DNA of 64,000 bases from Chamaelirium japonicum (GCA_947650365.1 OX393553.1:69323716-69387715), one strand, 5' to 3'. Positions 25,901-35,181 are shown, numbered from the stretch's first letter. Numbers and translations are program-made. The notes: generated from the sequence alone by a model not told the origin.

Positions 25901-28900
25901 CAACTTGGAGAGGGATGTTTTCCAATAACAACATATGTCCAGACAATAGGCACTTCTTTGACTACTTGAATATGAACTAGTCCAATGTTGAAACAAGTGT
26001 AGAAACAGAACATACCAACACGATTTTGTAGAATTTCGGAAATGCCAATACGTACATAAGCTGCCCAAGTTGCACTTGACATTGACCTCAGAGCTTCGTG
26101 GAGTGCCTTTAAATAATAAGAATGTATACAATAAAATGAGATGTTTGTTTGTTAAAAAAAGCTAAAATACAAGATGCAAGAAAAAATTAACAACAAAGCA
26201 ATTACATGGAAATATAAGAGAAAAATGTTTAAAATAAACTATTGATTCACATATGGAATTTGATATGAGTCTATTTAACTTTGGAGTCCTAGAGAATTAC
26301 GAGACGAATGTGGCACTCTCTTTTTGTAATAAATAGCATGTACATGGGTCTTAATTGAGCAGAAATGGAAAAATAGAATTCAAATTTTCAGTTTCCTTAC
26401 TCTCCTCTATATTCATCTTCACTTTCTTTTATTCGATCCCTTGCTCATGATTTTAGTTGTTCACTACTGGAACTTGTATAAATCTGATAAAAAAAACTCA
26501 TATATTGCAATCCTACGCCTAAGATAAAACTTTGGTCAAAACCCTATTAATGTGGTTGAAATCATAGTTCAAGTTTCATGTTTAAATTTATTGTGACATC
26601 CACTACTGCAGAAAATTGCAGATAAAGTCTAAAAATTACATTCTTGAATCCATCTAGATTGAAACTCCAAATCAATTTTCACAGCAGAGCAAATTATCGT
26701 GCAAATGGAAGGATATGATGAAGCTCTAAAGTACAAGTAGGCAATCTTGAGAGTTGTACATGAACATAATAGGTTCTTGTAAGCCAAAGCACGATGACGA
26801 GCCATCTGCAATCCCTGAGGGACCTGAATGTGACGGATTTACAAATTCGTGGTGATTGAGAGATTGAAAGCTCCACAACATGGAGACCCTATGAACAAGG
26901 ATGCACTAGACACATCCAATAGATGACTACTCGCTCAACGTAGATATAATGGGGGGAAAAAAAACACTAATCTCTGGCTTTAGATTGGATCGTTGAAGAT
27001 TGGACACTAGTCAATATTTTTATTGGTTCACCAAAGGAGCTTCACTTGCAAGGCTCATCAATCAAACTTCCATCATTAGATCGTATTGTGATCATGATTG
27101 CACAATCTACTTCAATCCTGATAGAGATTTAAAAGAATCAACAACCAAAATTGTTCGTCGGATGATTCAGCTCAAGATCCGACTATCGAGGATGAAGATG
27201 AAGGTGCTACACGTTGAGCACCAAGAAACATCCTCTCAACGGGAAGCATCTGATATAGTCCATAGGATTGGATTGAGTAGGATTAATTTAGAACCAGAAT
27301 CACTTTAATAACCTTAAAGGTATAAAAAAAAATTCTTTTGAGTCTTTAGAATAGCTTTTCTCAAAGGTTTTTTTTTATAAAAAACAAGAACATAAACTCC
27401 ATATGGCATCGTAGGAGGGTAGATATGGAAGGCATGGTTGCTTGCCAATGCTAACCTTTAGCACTTCAAATTTTACCAATATTCATGAGTGGCATACAAT
27501 ATTGCACATGCATGATTTAAATGTAAGCAGTTCGTTGTAAATTATCCAAGAGAAAGAAGAAAATGAACTATCATTTGGTTTGAAGATAGAAAATGGCTTC
27601 TGACGCACTCAAGACACAAGTGTACCATGAAATCTTGAAGTAAGATAAAAAAATTAATAAAAAACGATAACAATTACGGTCACCGTCAAACCATGACCCA
27701 ATTATTTGGGGTCAACTTTATCGATCCTTCTTTGTCAGTCATTACTAATAAGAGAGAATGAAAATTCACATACGGTGCTATTCGAGGATAGTAGGGTAGT
27801 GAGCAGGTGTAATGCATCAAATTTGAGGGCATTGTGCAACACAGCAAACTGTCGAGCTATAGATGCCACCTGAATTACAACATAGATTCTCAAGTATGGA
27901 GATAGATAAAGTTCAGAAAAATATGATTGAAAATGGATAAAATAAAAGACAAGTAAACTAATGCATACCATGCATGCCAACACTGATAGATATTTTGTAT
28001 CTATTGTGTCAAGAGGTTTCTTATTCATTATTAGCTGCATAAGGCTCATGGCATGCTCCAGAGATCGAGAACCTTCACAGAAACAGCAAATTTCTTAATA
28101 AAAGCAAAGTTTCTACCAAATATTATGCCAAAAGGAAAAGCAAGTTAAATAGCCATAGCCATCACAGATTAATAAGCAACTAAAAGCAAAAGCTTATACC
28201 AAAATTCATAATAAAGTCTCATGGCATACTAATAGAACTATGAACACATGATGGGTAAGCGCATGAACTGAAGGATCTTCTGATGGGGACATCGAGCAAC
28301 GCCCATGGCGCGTGTACCAGCGCAGGAGGCGCCACCTGAGCGGCTGAGCCTATGGCTCTGATCAGACAGTCAGCACCATCATGGATGTTTTCATTTGTTT
28401 TTATTTTTGCATTGTGTTATTTAGTCCCACCTCGACTTCTAGGGACTTTCGTTTGTTATCGCAGGCCTTTATATAGGCCTGCCCATGGATCATGTAATGA
28501 CATTGGATGAATAATAAAATTTTCGTTTTCCTCCACATGTGTGTTGAGAGAACCAGGGTGAGGCGTGTGAAAACCCAAACCCTAGGCGTGTGAAACCCTA
28601 GGTCCAGACTAGTGTGTGAAGCCCTAGTTGGCCCCCTCCCCCTTTCGTTCTTCTCCCAGCCACCACTGTCGCCCGTTCCAGCCGCGGCTCCCCTCCCTCC
28701 GTTCCTCTCACCCGACCGGCCCGACCCAGGTGCCGCACTCCCCTCCCGAACCCCCTCCTCTCCTCTCCTCTCCTCTCCCACCTGACCGACCCCCTCTCCC
28801 TCCTGCCCGTGCCGCCCTTCCGACCCCCACCCCTTGGCACTGCCGGCCCGACCCGACCCCGACCCCCTCCCCCTCCTCCCGGTCTTGCCGCCCAACCCAA

Positions 28901-31900
28901 CCCCTGCCCCTGCCCCTGCCCCTGTGCAGCCGGCCACCCCGATCCCCCCCCTTCCTTCCTCCCTCCCTCAGCCGGCCACCACCCCGAGCCCCTCCCTCCA
29001 CTCCTACCCGACCGGCCTCACCCCACCCCCTCCCCTCCCCTTCCCTGCAGCCCACCCGAACACCCCCTCTCCACCTTTGCTGCCCGACCCTCTCCCCCTC
29101 CCGGTTCTCTCTCGCGATCCAATCCGATTCCCCACCGTTCTGAAACCCCTCGGCATGACGGCATGGCAGATCCAGATGTCGATCACGGCCTGATCGACGA
29201 CGAAGACGGCTTCCTCGATATCCGGTCTCCCTTCCTCGACTTCCGGTTCAGCACCGACGAGAACGTGAAGGAGTACGTGGAGCGCATCACCTACCTCGTC
29301 GCCAAAGACGCGGAAGCACGACTGGGAATCTCGGAGAACCATCAACGGTGGCATCCCGGCGCGCCCGTGCATCCCAACGTGCTAGCACTACGGGCCCTCG
29401 CTCAAGCCCCGGCTCAACCCGAGGACTCTGCATCATCATCGATCCCGCCGCCAGTTAAGATCCCTGAGGCCCCCCACAACCCTCAGTAGGTATGTTTTCC
29501 GCCCGATAAGGTGTTTCCGGTAGATGCCAATTAATTGAATCTCTAGTATATTATCATTGCCGACTGCTACCCACATTCGTGAGATTGAGTGTTCCACCTG
29601 CCCGTAGCGTTGCTAATCTAGATATTGCGAGTAGGACTATTAGCCGGTAATTTTAAGTATTGTTCTTTATCACCTGAAATCGAGAGCGATTGGCATTGTG
29701 ACAGTAGTTCCCAACGCATATGCCCATGTTATTTATTTGAACTAATTTTCCCGCTTGGTATCAAAATTAAAGTTAAGCCCTGCTTGCTCAATCAATTACT
29801 GACATTACCATCCCCGCATTTGTTTCGCATCATCTTCATATACAACATCCGAACCAAAACTGTAAATCATCCTACAAACCTGCATGGTTTTCTGAGGTAA
29901 TTGAAAGGGAAATTATGAAAGCAATCCTTTTCCAGATGCAAGCTTGCACAGAAGTGACTCAGATAACACACAGATATGCCTCATTTTAAGAAAGTACCCT
30001 TAGACTCAAAGAAAACTTTAAAGTCACTTCCACAATCTGGTAGTGACCATGTCTAGACATATGGCAATGCTTGACCATAGTTACTAGCCTAGCCAATGAA
30101 GAAACAGCCCTCACCCACATTGACTTAACCGCTGCTGGAGGTTATTTGGATCAATCACTCGCTTCGCTCCTGAGCTAGGAGGGCTGCCACCTCTGTATGA
30201 CTCAGATGCCTCAAGTTAATCATAATTGATCATACCAGAACTACAAAGAACTATAGTTATTAAAATATTCTTCCTTTTATCATGCCAGACAATGTATTAA
30301 ACAAGACTTTTAAAAACCTACTTTTATTAGACCAAATATTTTAAGGTAGAACTCCTTCTGCAGAAACAGTGTTCTTGTTATTATGTGTGGGGAGAAAGGC
30401 TGTTGGAGTAGACAGGAGTGCAGAAACAGACAAATGCACATGTGCCTGCAAAATCAAGCTCGTTTTACATTGACACTTTTCACTATCATGTGTTGGCAAA
30501 TCTACCCTTATGATATGCCAGAGTGTGTATATATTTCGGCTTGTATAGGGTAATCCTCTCTTTGGACTTTGGGTATGTTCACGTTGAGTGACCCCATCTC
30601 TTGTGCATAATATTAGGGTCATTGCCCCCATTGAGTGAGACATCCAATTCACTCACAATCTCTCTTTCTCTCTCTCCTTCTTAGGGTTAACATGGTATCA
30701 AAGCTATTTGTCACCATCTTCTAGTATTCCATCATATGCATCATTGATCATCAATCCTCACCGGCTCACAAGTCACAATCGCCCTCGACTCGGCTCGCTA
30801 TTGCTTTTGACCCCGCACGACATCAGAATCGCATCGTCTTCATTTTAGATTAGAGCCCTTTTAACCTCATATCTGAGTTCGTTCTCTCGACCGCCGTCAT
30901 TGAAGACCCATCATCGAGACCCCTTTGCAGTTGCTCTTGTCGCTAGCGAATCCTTCATCCATTTGGTTCTCTCGTCGAAGTCGGCATCAACCAGCAAGCC
31001 CCCCGACTAGATCTCCTCGCCTGGCGTGCATGATTCGGCCATCGGTGGCGGTGCAAGATCCTCTTCAGAGCCATCTCACCAACAACTAGTTGGTGCCTTG
31101 GTGGTGGTGCAAGATCCTCTTCGGCTGCGGCAAAGGAGTGTCGTTTTTTTTGGTAATTTTTTTATATTAAAAAAAAAAGAAAGTGTTTGCGGTCTGCGGG
31201 CGTTGGATGGCCATAATGAAACAGAAGATATACAAGTCAAGCATTTTTGTTATCTGATTCATTTGCTGCACTTGCTTACGGCCTAATCGTTGGTAGCCAC
31301 GTGGTCCAAAAGAAAGAGCATAATGGGGACTACACTTGCTGCCGAACTATACATGCCCCATTATACCCTTTCTAATGGACGACATGGCAGCACACAATTG
31401 GGCCATAAACAAGTGCAGCAAATGAATCAGGTAGCAAAAATGTTCACCGTATTTGGTCTCCCTTTCCCAAAAAGAAAAACTTATTTGGTCTCCACCCACA
31501 CCAAAGAAGGATCAGCTGCCAAGTCGGCAGACGATGGCCCACAAGTACCGGGGTCCATTGTTTTGACGGCTCTAATGAAACAAAAGGTATAAGAGAAGGG
31601 TCCATTGTTTGGACTATAATGAAATAGAAGGTATAAAAGTCAAAATTTGTGTGGAGTCCTAACTCTGTGACTCACTGCATATGTGCCCAGTGGTAGGCTG
31701 TGGGCCCCCTTCAAATAAAAAAATCTGAACACATATATACTGTAACATCCGCCCTAAACACACAAGATATTGTCCACTTTGCCTGTGCCCGCACGAGAAC
31801 TTCCCAGGGTGGTCACCCATCCTAGTACTACTCTCGCCCAAGCACGCTTAACTACGGAGTTCTTATGAAATCCGTAGCGGCGCACGGTTTAAAATGCGTC

Positions 31901-34900
31901 TTCTATGTTTGGAAGGGAAAATTATTTAAGTAGCTCAGGATCTCCTCTCCAGGCGATGTGGGGCTAACTCATGTCCTTGTACACCTTAACTCACCTCACC
32001 TCATCAATCTTGGCATCACAGCCTCAGGAGTCTTGGCTCTTGGCTATTGGATCTTGGTCGTCACAATCCACCCCTCTTAGGGGCTGCACATCCACGTGTA
32101 GGGTTAGGATCCCCCATTGCGAGGAGAACCGGCTCTGATACCATTTTGTAACATCCGTCCCAAACACACAAGATATTGTCCACTTTGCCTGTACCTGCAC
32201 GAGAACTTCCAAGGGAGGTCACCAATCCTAGCACTACTCTCGCCCGAGCACGCTTAACTACGGAATTCTTACGAAATCCGTAGCGGCGCACAGTTTTTAA
32301 AACACTATGTTTGGGAGGGAAAATTATATATGTAGCTCAGGATCTCCTTCTCTTCAGGCGATGTGGAGACTAACTTAGTGGCCTTGGACACCTCACCTCA
32401 TCTCATCCATCTTGGCATCACAACCTTAGAAGTCTTGGCTCTTGGCTATTGGCTCTTGGATCTTAGTCGTCACATATACTTAACCAAATGGAAAACCAGC
32501 AGCCTCTGTATCTTATACTTAACCTACTCGAGTTCGGGTTGGGTTGGGTCAGGACGAACCCAAGGGGTTAACCCTAACCCAACCCGGGTCAGGTTGGAAA
32601 ATCTCAACCCTAACCCAACCCGAGAATATAAAATACCCAACCCAATTCATGTAAACCTCGGGTTAAGTCGAGTCAGGTTCGAGTTAGCCTAACCCGAGTT
32701 GCATCCCTATGTTCATCCGAGGAGAGGAGAAAGGAGCGTAAGAGAGCCCCCCCCCCTCCCCCCCCCCCCTTTCTTCTCATGTTATATAAATTCTCTTTTG
32801 TTCTTATTTCACCCCTTCCACCCGCACGTACATTCTTTCTCTCGACGGTGGCGGTGGCAGCGACGGTCTCAACGGTGACCAGATGGTGCTAGTGGTGTTG
32901 GGGTTGTCAGTTTGTTGGGGAGGGGTTGTCGGAGCCGGGTGTTGCCGTCGAAGGCTGTCGCTTAGGTGGAGCCGACAGTCCTGACAGTGGGCAGTGGTGG
33001 TGGCATCGGGGTCACTGGTCCACCGGAGGCGGGTGTTGCCGTCGAAGGTGTGTTCTGATGACAAAATTGACTGAAAGCAAGAGACTGTCCAAACAGTTCT
33101 TGCCCTAGAGTAAGATCATCCATAAAATGAATAGAGTTTGAAAGATCAAGTTAATTCCTCACAAAGTAGATCAAGCTCCTTATAAAAAAAAAATAGACAA
33201 GCAACTAATCAACCATCAAACTGAATCTCATGAAACTGAATCCAGGAGGAACTCACCTTGTGGGTCTAGTTCAATAAGTTGAATCCAATTGTTGTCATTG
33301 GCCTTGTTCATCCAAATGTAGGTGATCACCCCTCAATACAACTACTTCATCCACTGCAACCACACCACCCAGTCTCCCTACCAGGCCAGTATCGTCAACA
33401 GTGGGATTTTTTCAATATCAACTTATATTAGATGGATGAATTAATCCCTTGTTATTAGATGGATGGATTAATCAAAATAACCCATTAATCTTGATCAACG
33501 AATCACTATACAGTTAAAAGTAAGATGTGTACAAAATCAAGCAAGTCCCCTATATCTATCCCCAAGTGTCTTACCTGGCAATTAGGGCAGACTTTAAGAA
33601 ACACATTTCAAGTTCCTTACTCTATAAGTTAATGTACTACATCACAGTATATTTTATATTAAACATGGAAAATGTCAAACTTTATACCCATATACAAAAA
33701 TTCTCAAATTCTTAAAACCAAAAGCAGTGTGCAGATAGCTGATTCAGCCTCCATAATACCAGACCTTCCTTTAACACATCAATAATAAGGACTCAACAAA
33801 TAAATATCTTAACGGAAACAGTAAATTACAGCAATAATTTGAGACTATACAAAGAGAAAATATCAAGGAAATTGACTGTCATCATCTTCTCCTCTCATTA
33901 TGAGTAAAAAACGAAGTCCACTTGCCAAGACTAACACAGAAAGAGTTACTAAATATTTTTCTTATGTACCCATACTATGTCTTAAGTAAATAAAACACGT
34001 AGTTTGACGGAGTCCAGCCCCTAACATAAAAAAGCATAGTAAGTACCATCACGCAAACTGGAGATATGTGGTGCTAGCATTTTCATTACTCCGGGCTCAA
34101 AAAAGCTGGTTATTCCATTTTCAGAAGCTGCTGCAACTAACAATAAAAATTCATAGCATTCTTCAAAAATGGATGGGTCCGACCTGCATGCAAAATATTT
34201 CAAAAATATATCATTTTGAAATCTAGATAGCCAACAAGTTTCATGCAAAAGAAGACGACTTATGATTATGTGACTATCAGAATCTAGCCCTAAACCACAG
34301 AAAGTTGAAAAGGAAAAATATTTTGCATTCCGAATCCATAAAGATGAGGATCTACAACCCAGTGGAACCATCACCGCATACCATGGACAGCAATCGATTA
34401 ACAATGAAAAATGTAGTGTACATTGACTTGTAAGAGAATAACAAGAGGTATGCTCAATATGTGCTCCTAAGAATCCGTTGGTGCAAACTAATGGCTGAAG
34501 CTGAGAGTTTGCACAGTTTAAAGTAAAATTCTTTATGTTCTGGCATTCATAGTCAATCACATGCTCAATAGGTATATGGTGATTCAGATCTGCAGTTGGG
34601 CTTGCAAAAGCATATGTTTTACCACGAGAATTCATTTGCGCGCCAACAAAATAAAGAAGAGAACACAAAGGAATCAGAAAGGCTTACGATTTCGATATGA
34701 TTTCTGATACGATCGGAACCTTGGCAACCATCTCCGATGAAGAAGCAATCTCCGGTACCCGACAGAATGCCGCAAGAACGGTGACGGCGAGCCTCAAATA
34801 CACCTCCCGATCATCCCCGGTGTTAACTGTCGGAGTCCGCTCCCCCATCCCTTGATGAACACATGAACCCATGAGTTACCGGAACAGGGGAACAAAGATT

Positions 34901-35181
34901 TCAGCAGGAATTTCAGGGGGATTACCCGTCATCAGGAGACGGTTGAGGAATTGGACACCGACAGCATCGTACACCCTTGGCACGGAGGCTCTGTCGTCGC
35001 CCTGGCAGAGATTGGCGGCGAGGAGGAGACCAGCGAGCTTCTGCTCGTCGCGTTCTCCTCTCAGGAGCTTCAAGCAGTCGTCCAGTGATGGAGGGGCCGG
35101 CTCCTGAGGAAGGCAAGGGGGCAAAAGAAAGGAATGAGAGAAGAGGGAGGTGGACGCAGCTGGGTGATGGCAGCTCACCAT
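13629..35181 (-). CDS. neurochondrin-family protein, 15 exons, C-terminal end not found
   Basis: Exons (all minus): 35179-35181, 34926-35103, 34688-34850, 34047-34183, 27969-28072, 27774-27869, 26016-26106, 23286-23406, 23003-23202, 21135-21226, 21009-21064, 15609-15698, 15398-15497, 13892-13996, 13629-13701. All introns are GT-AG and the frame stays open for 536 codons. Signature segments include PSLDDCLKLLRGERDEQ near the N-terminus, AVTVLAAFCRVPEIAS, ECYEFLLLVAAASE, ARQFAVLHNALKFDALHLL, ILGENWLL, ESSRVEVAVLL and FLLPMLCQIT. These match the plant neurochondrin family, alpha-helical cytosolic proteins of about 600 residues whose plant role is poorly known. The last ~70-80 residues expected are absent between 1 and 13628. 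If the final donor at 13628 is not used, translation would read ten more codons to a TAA near 13600. Transcription start and promoter lie near or above 35.3 kb, where repeats begin. Confidence 0.88.
13997..15397. other. neurochondrin intron 13, nothing recognised
   Basis: AT-rich, without coding exons or clear transposon ends. Confidence 0.6.
15398..15698 (-). CDS. neurochondrin exons 12 and 13
   Basis: Exon 12 15609-15698 (YLAEAPYACKETSQDLLEYM) and exon 13 15398-15497 (ICFLLPMLCQITT...ALASFGGHKA). Only the acceptor CACTCCAG at 15699 keeps the frame from exon 11. Confidence 0.85.
15699..17740. other. left half of neurochondrin intron 11, nothing recognised
   Basis: AT-rich unique-looking DNA. 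No exon, repeat array or transposon terminus is seen. Confidence 0.5.
17744..18320. mobile_element. probable truncated hAT-like element with internal arrays
   Basis: It begins CAAGGTTTAAGAATTCGG, close to the hAT terminus at 1312. It contains a ~30-bp repeat (GGCCTATGTAAATGTCATAT, three copies, 17935-18000) and the array below. No matching right end or target duplication was found. Confidence 0.3.
18000..18320. repeat. ~22-bp tandem array (ATGTAGATCTACAACTTATA type)
   Basis: About twelve degenerate copies with a GTAGATCTAC palindromic core. Directly after it, ATCTCTCGAATGTTGAG occurs three times (18330-18420). Confidence 0.85.
18580..19069. repeat. 231-bp direct duplication
   Basis: TGACAAGTACTAC and the following sequence at 18601 recur at 18832 with divergence (both copies contain TTTATACCA and TCATTGC, and end ATGGTGTGGCTTAT or ATGTTGTGGCTTAT). 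A LINE tail was inserted at the end of the second copy. Confidence 0.8.
19085..19247 (+). mobile_element. strongly 5'-truncated LINE insertion (3' tail only)
   Basis: The 163-bp insert ends AAAGCTTGGGGTATGCTCAA...GAGGAATTCTC plus poly-A and is bounded by a perfect 15-bp duplication AACTATAAAAAACTT (19070-19084, 19248-19262). The tail is the same as that of the LINE at 23671-25393. Confidence 0.9.
20158..20325 (-). pseudogene. Ty3/gypsy integrase zinc-domain remnant
   Basis: The minus strand encodes ELHWALGGQFGYDK, then VEHYYWPKTMKYI, then QFIVFHYAKSQSQ. This corresponds to the H-H half of an integrase zinc-binding (H2C2) domain; the cysteines have decayed. No other gypsy domain was found nearby. 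Confidence 0.6.
21009..21226 (-). CDS. neurochondrin exons 10 and 11
   Basis: Exon 10 21135-21226 (KVISGLSETINLVLEFLQDSK) and exon 11 21009-21064 (NGQKRGDDLLAAVRITG). Donors GTAAGA and GTATGT; acceptors TTCTACAG and TTTGTAG. Confidence 0.88.
21464..21604. repeat. 71-bp tandem duplication
   Basis: CAGACTTAGTAGTCACATCT...CATCAATGACTTCCT occurs twice with a period of 71 bp and few differences. Confidence 0.9.
21605..22380. other. part of neurochondrin intron 9, nothing recognised
   Basis: Contains several CCTTTTGAA and TTCAAAAGG words at 21780-22020 and a G run at 22122-22131, but no exon. Confidence 0.4.
22397..22433 (-). mobile_element. 37-bp LINE insertion with perfect target duplication
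   Basis: Poly-pyrimidine (the reversed tail) followed by GAGCAATTCCTCTCCGAG, the terminal 18 bp of the LINE at 23671-25393. It is flanked by a perfect 16-bp duplication GGTGTTTCGGCTTCTC (22381-22396, 22434-22449). Confidence 0.85.
23003..23406 (-). CDS. neurochondrin exons 8 and 9
   Basis: Exon 8 23286-23406 (EKLQALLLADSLMSILGENW) and exon 9 23003-23202 (YLLLVLESSRVEVAVLL...SLIEKIIKLIS). The intron between them is 83 bp with GTAATA and TTTCCAG ends. Confidence 0.88.
23671..25393 (-). mobile_element. 5'-truncated LINE (L1-type) in neurochondrin intron 7
   Basis: Bounded by a perfect 15-bp duplication TAAGGATATGTGATT (23656-23670, 25394-25408) with a poly-A tail at the low-coordinate end. On the minus strand it encodes the back half of a reverse transcriptase: FADDTILFCEAE near 25330, then YLGIPISNK, LSNWKGKFLSLGA, and a zinc-binding domain with CPLCHSHREDVNHLFLRCPF. 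Stops occur in frame near 25185, 25001 and 24396. It lies in the same orientation as the host gene. Confidence 0.95.
23752..25390 (-). pseudogene. LINE reverse transcriptase C-terminal half, decayed
   Basis: Segments at 25185-25390 (active-site FADD), 25002-25184, 24397-24987 and 23752-24369 belong to one original ORF, broken by stops or a frameshift. The last part is the zf-RVT zinc-binding region typical of plant L1-type elements. The endonuclease and the N-terminal half of the transcriptase are missing. Confidence 0.88.
26016..26106 (-). CDS. neurochondrin exon 7
   Basis: Acceptor TTTAAAG, donor GTTG|GTATGT. It encodes ALHEALRSM...YVRIGISEILQNRV, a conserved helix pair. Confidence 0.85.
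26107..27773. other. neurochondrin intron 6, nothing recognised
   Basis: AT-rich. An open stretch on the plus strand at 27000-27308 has no recognisable family and is probably chance. Confidence 0.5.
27774..28072 (-). CDS. neurochondrin exons 5 and 6
   Basis: Exon 5 27969-28072 (acceptor GTGAAG, donor CATG|GTATGC) and exon 6 27774-27869 (acceptor ATTCAG, donor CACC|GTATGT). Exon 6 holds the very conserved ARQFAVLHNALKFDALHLL. Confidence 0.88.
28279..28560 (+). promoter_or_regulatory. LTR-like promoter unit with TATA and AATAAA motifs
   Basis: Between 28279 and 28560 there is a TTTATATAGGCC box (about 28469), an AATAATAAAATTTTC polyadenylation-like motif (about 28511) and TGTGTTGAGAGAACC. The spacing is that of an R-U5 region. 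No second copy in the window confirms an LTR. Confidence 0.35.
29163..29489 (+). CDS. unrecognised 108-residue ORF in GC-rich DNA
   Basis: An ATG at 29163 opens MADPDVDHGLIDDEDGFLDI and continues in mixed acidic sequence, then a Pro/Ala-rich tail ending NPQ-stop. The frame is open from 28809 as proline-rich low complexity. The stop TAG is followed directly by GTATGT, a good donor sequence, so this may be a first exon. It sits in neurochondrin intron 4 on the opposite strand, behind an LTR-like promoter. It could be a retrotransposon leader ORF or captured gene piece. Confidence 0.35.
   Translation: MADPDVDHGLIDDEDGFLDIRSPFLDFRFSTDENVKEYVERITYLVAKDAEARLGISENHQRWHPGAPVHPNVLALRALAQAPAQPEDSASSSIPPPVKIPEAPHNPQ
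29500..30490. other. part of neurochondrin intron 4, nothing recognised
   Basis: No exon or transposon terminus is seen. Confidence 0.5.
30492..30703 (+). mobile_element. short LTR plus tRNA-Met primer site (copia/TRIM remnant)
   Basis: TGTTGGCAAATCTACCC at 30492 and AGGGTTAACA at about 30690 would bound a ~199-bp LTR. TGGTATCAAAGCT follows at once, which is the copia priming site complementary to tRNA-Met with one change. About 400 bp of leader-like DNA follows, with no coding domain and no second LTR. Confidence 0.45.
31241..31442. repeat. long fold-back hairpin (MITE-like)
   Basis: Arms 31241-31327 and 31356-31442 are imperfect reverse complements (CATTTTTGTTATCTGATTC against GAATCAGGTAGCAAAAATG; AGCATAATGGGG against CCCCATTATACC). 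The loop is about 28 bp. No target duplication was identified. Confidence 0.75.
31791..31875 (-). other. 5S rRNA-derived segment in Cassandra 3' LTR
   Basis: The minus strand reads AGTTAAGCGTGCTTGGGCGA and then GGATGGGTGACC, the internal control region of 5S rRNA (box A and box C). It covers roughly the 3' two-thirds of 5S and is not a functional 5S gene. Confidence 0.9.
32197..32280 (-). other. 5S rRNA-derived segment in Cassandra 5' LTR
   Basis: Same 5S-like block as in the other LTR, with extra substitutions (AGTTAAGCGTGCTCGGGCGA; box C reads GGATTGGTGACC). Confidence 0.9.
32510..32709. mobile_element. hAT MITE remnant rich in AACCCGA and GGGTTGGG
   Basis: The right end CCGAGTTGCATCCCTA is a typical hAT MITE terminus. 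The interior alternates AACCCAACCC and GGGTTGGGTT. The left end is not clear. Confidence 0.45.
32740..33110 (+). other. C-run and TATA-bearing GC-rich stretch
   Basis: A C-rich run (32747-32770) is followed by TTATATAAATT (about 32783) and a GTGG-rich stretch where GGTGTTGCCGTCGAAGG occurs twice (32938, 33031). No protein family recognised; possibly a captured gene fragment. Confidence 0.3.
33120..34046. other. right end of neurochondrin intron 4, nothing recognised
   Basis: AT-rich, no exon or transposon end visible. Confidence 0.5.
34047..34183 (-). CDS. neurochondrin exon 4
   Basis: Acceptor GCATGCAG, donor GATG|GTACTT. It encodes the FEECYEFLLLVAAASENG segment. The upstream intron (34184-34687) happens to stay open in this frame, which extends the apparent ORF but has no family similarity. 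Confidence 0.85.
34688..35181 (-). CDS. neurochondrin exons 1-3 (N-terminal region)
   Basis: An ATG at 35181-35179 is immediately followed by a donor (GTGAGC), and the intron ends TTGCCTTCCTCAG at 35104. Exon 2 (34926-35103) opens with GAG, giving a start MEPAPPSLDD. Exon 3 is 34688-34850 after a 75-bp intron (34851-34925) with donor GGTAAT and acceptor ATCAAG. An alternative start 34 codons upstream (35283) reads straight into the same ATG, but it lies in AAAACCCT leader-like sequence and is less likely. Confidence 0.85.

Larger units (their letters stand above)
31741..32474 (-). mobile_element. Cassandra-type TRIM retrotransposon
   Basis: Two LTRs (31741-32065 and 32147-32474) flank an 81-bp interior. 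A perfect 5-bp duplication TATAC lies at 31736-31740 and 32475-32479. On the minus strand the LTRs start TGTGACGA and end TTACA. The priming site TGGTATCAGAGCC (32131-32143) abuts the 5' LTR and a purine-rich AAGAGGGGTGGA abuts the 3' LTR. Each LTR contains 5S rRNA-related sequence, which defines Cassandra elements. There is no coding region, as usual. It lies in neurochondrin intron 4, same orientation as the gene. Confidence 0.93.

Noticed and set aside
27000-27308. 102-codon plus-strand open frame
   Set aside because: Lies in a neurochondrin intron, antisense, with no similarity or signals.
28600-29140. Overlapping proline-rich, glycine-rich and arginine-rich open frames on both strands
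   Set aside because: CCT/CCC-biased DNA lacks stops in every frame. Only the part from 29163 has a non-repetitive composition.
31791-32280. 5S rRNA genes
   Set aside because: The two 5S-like blocks lie at identical places in the two LTRs of a TRIM element, are incomplete at the 5' side and carry substitutions, so they are Cassandra sequence.
34184-34668. Long open frame (about 160 codons) upstream of neurochondrin exon 4
   Set aside because: It is intron sequence between two good splice sites and has no family similarity; it stays open by chance.
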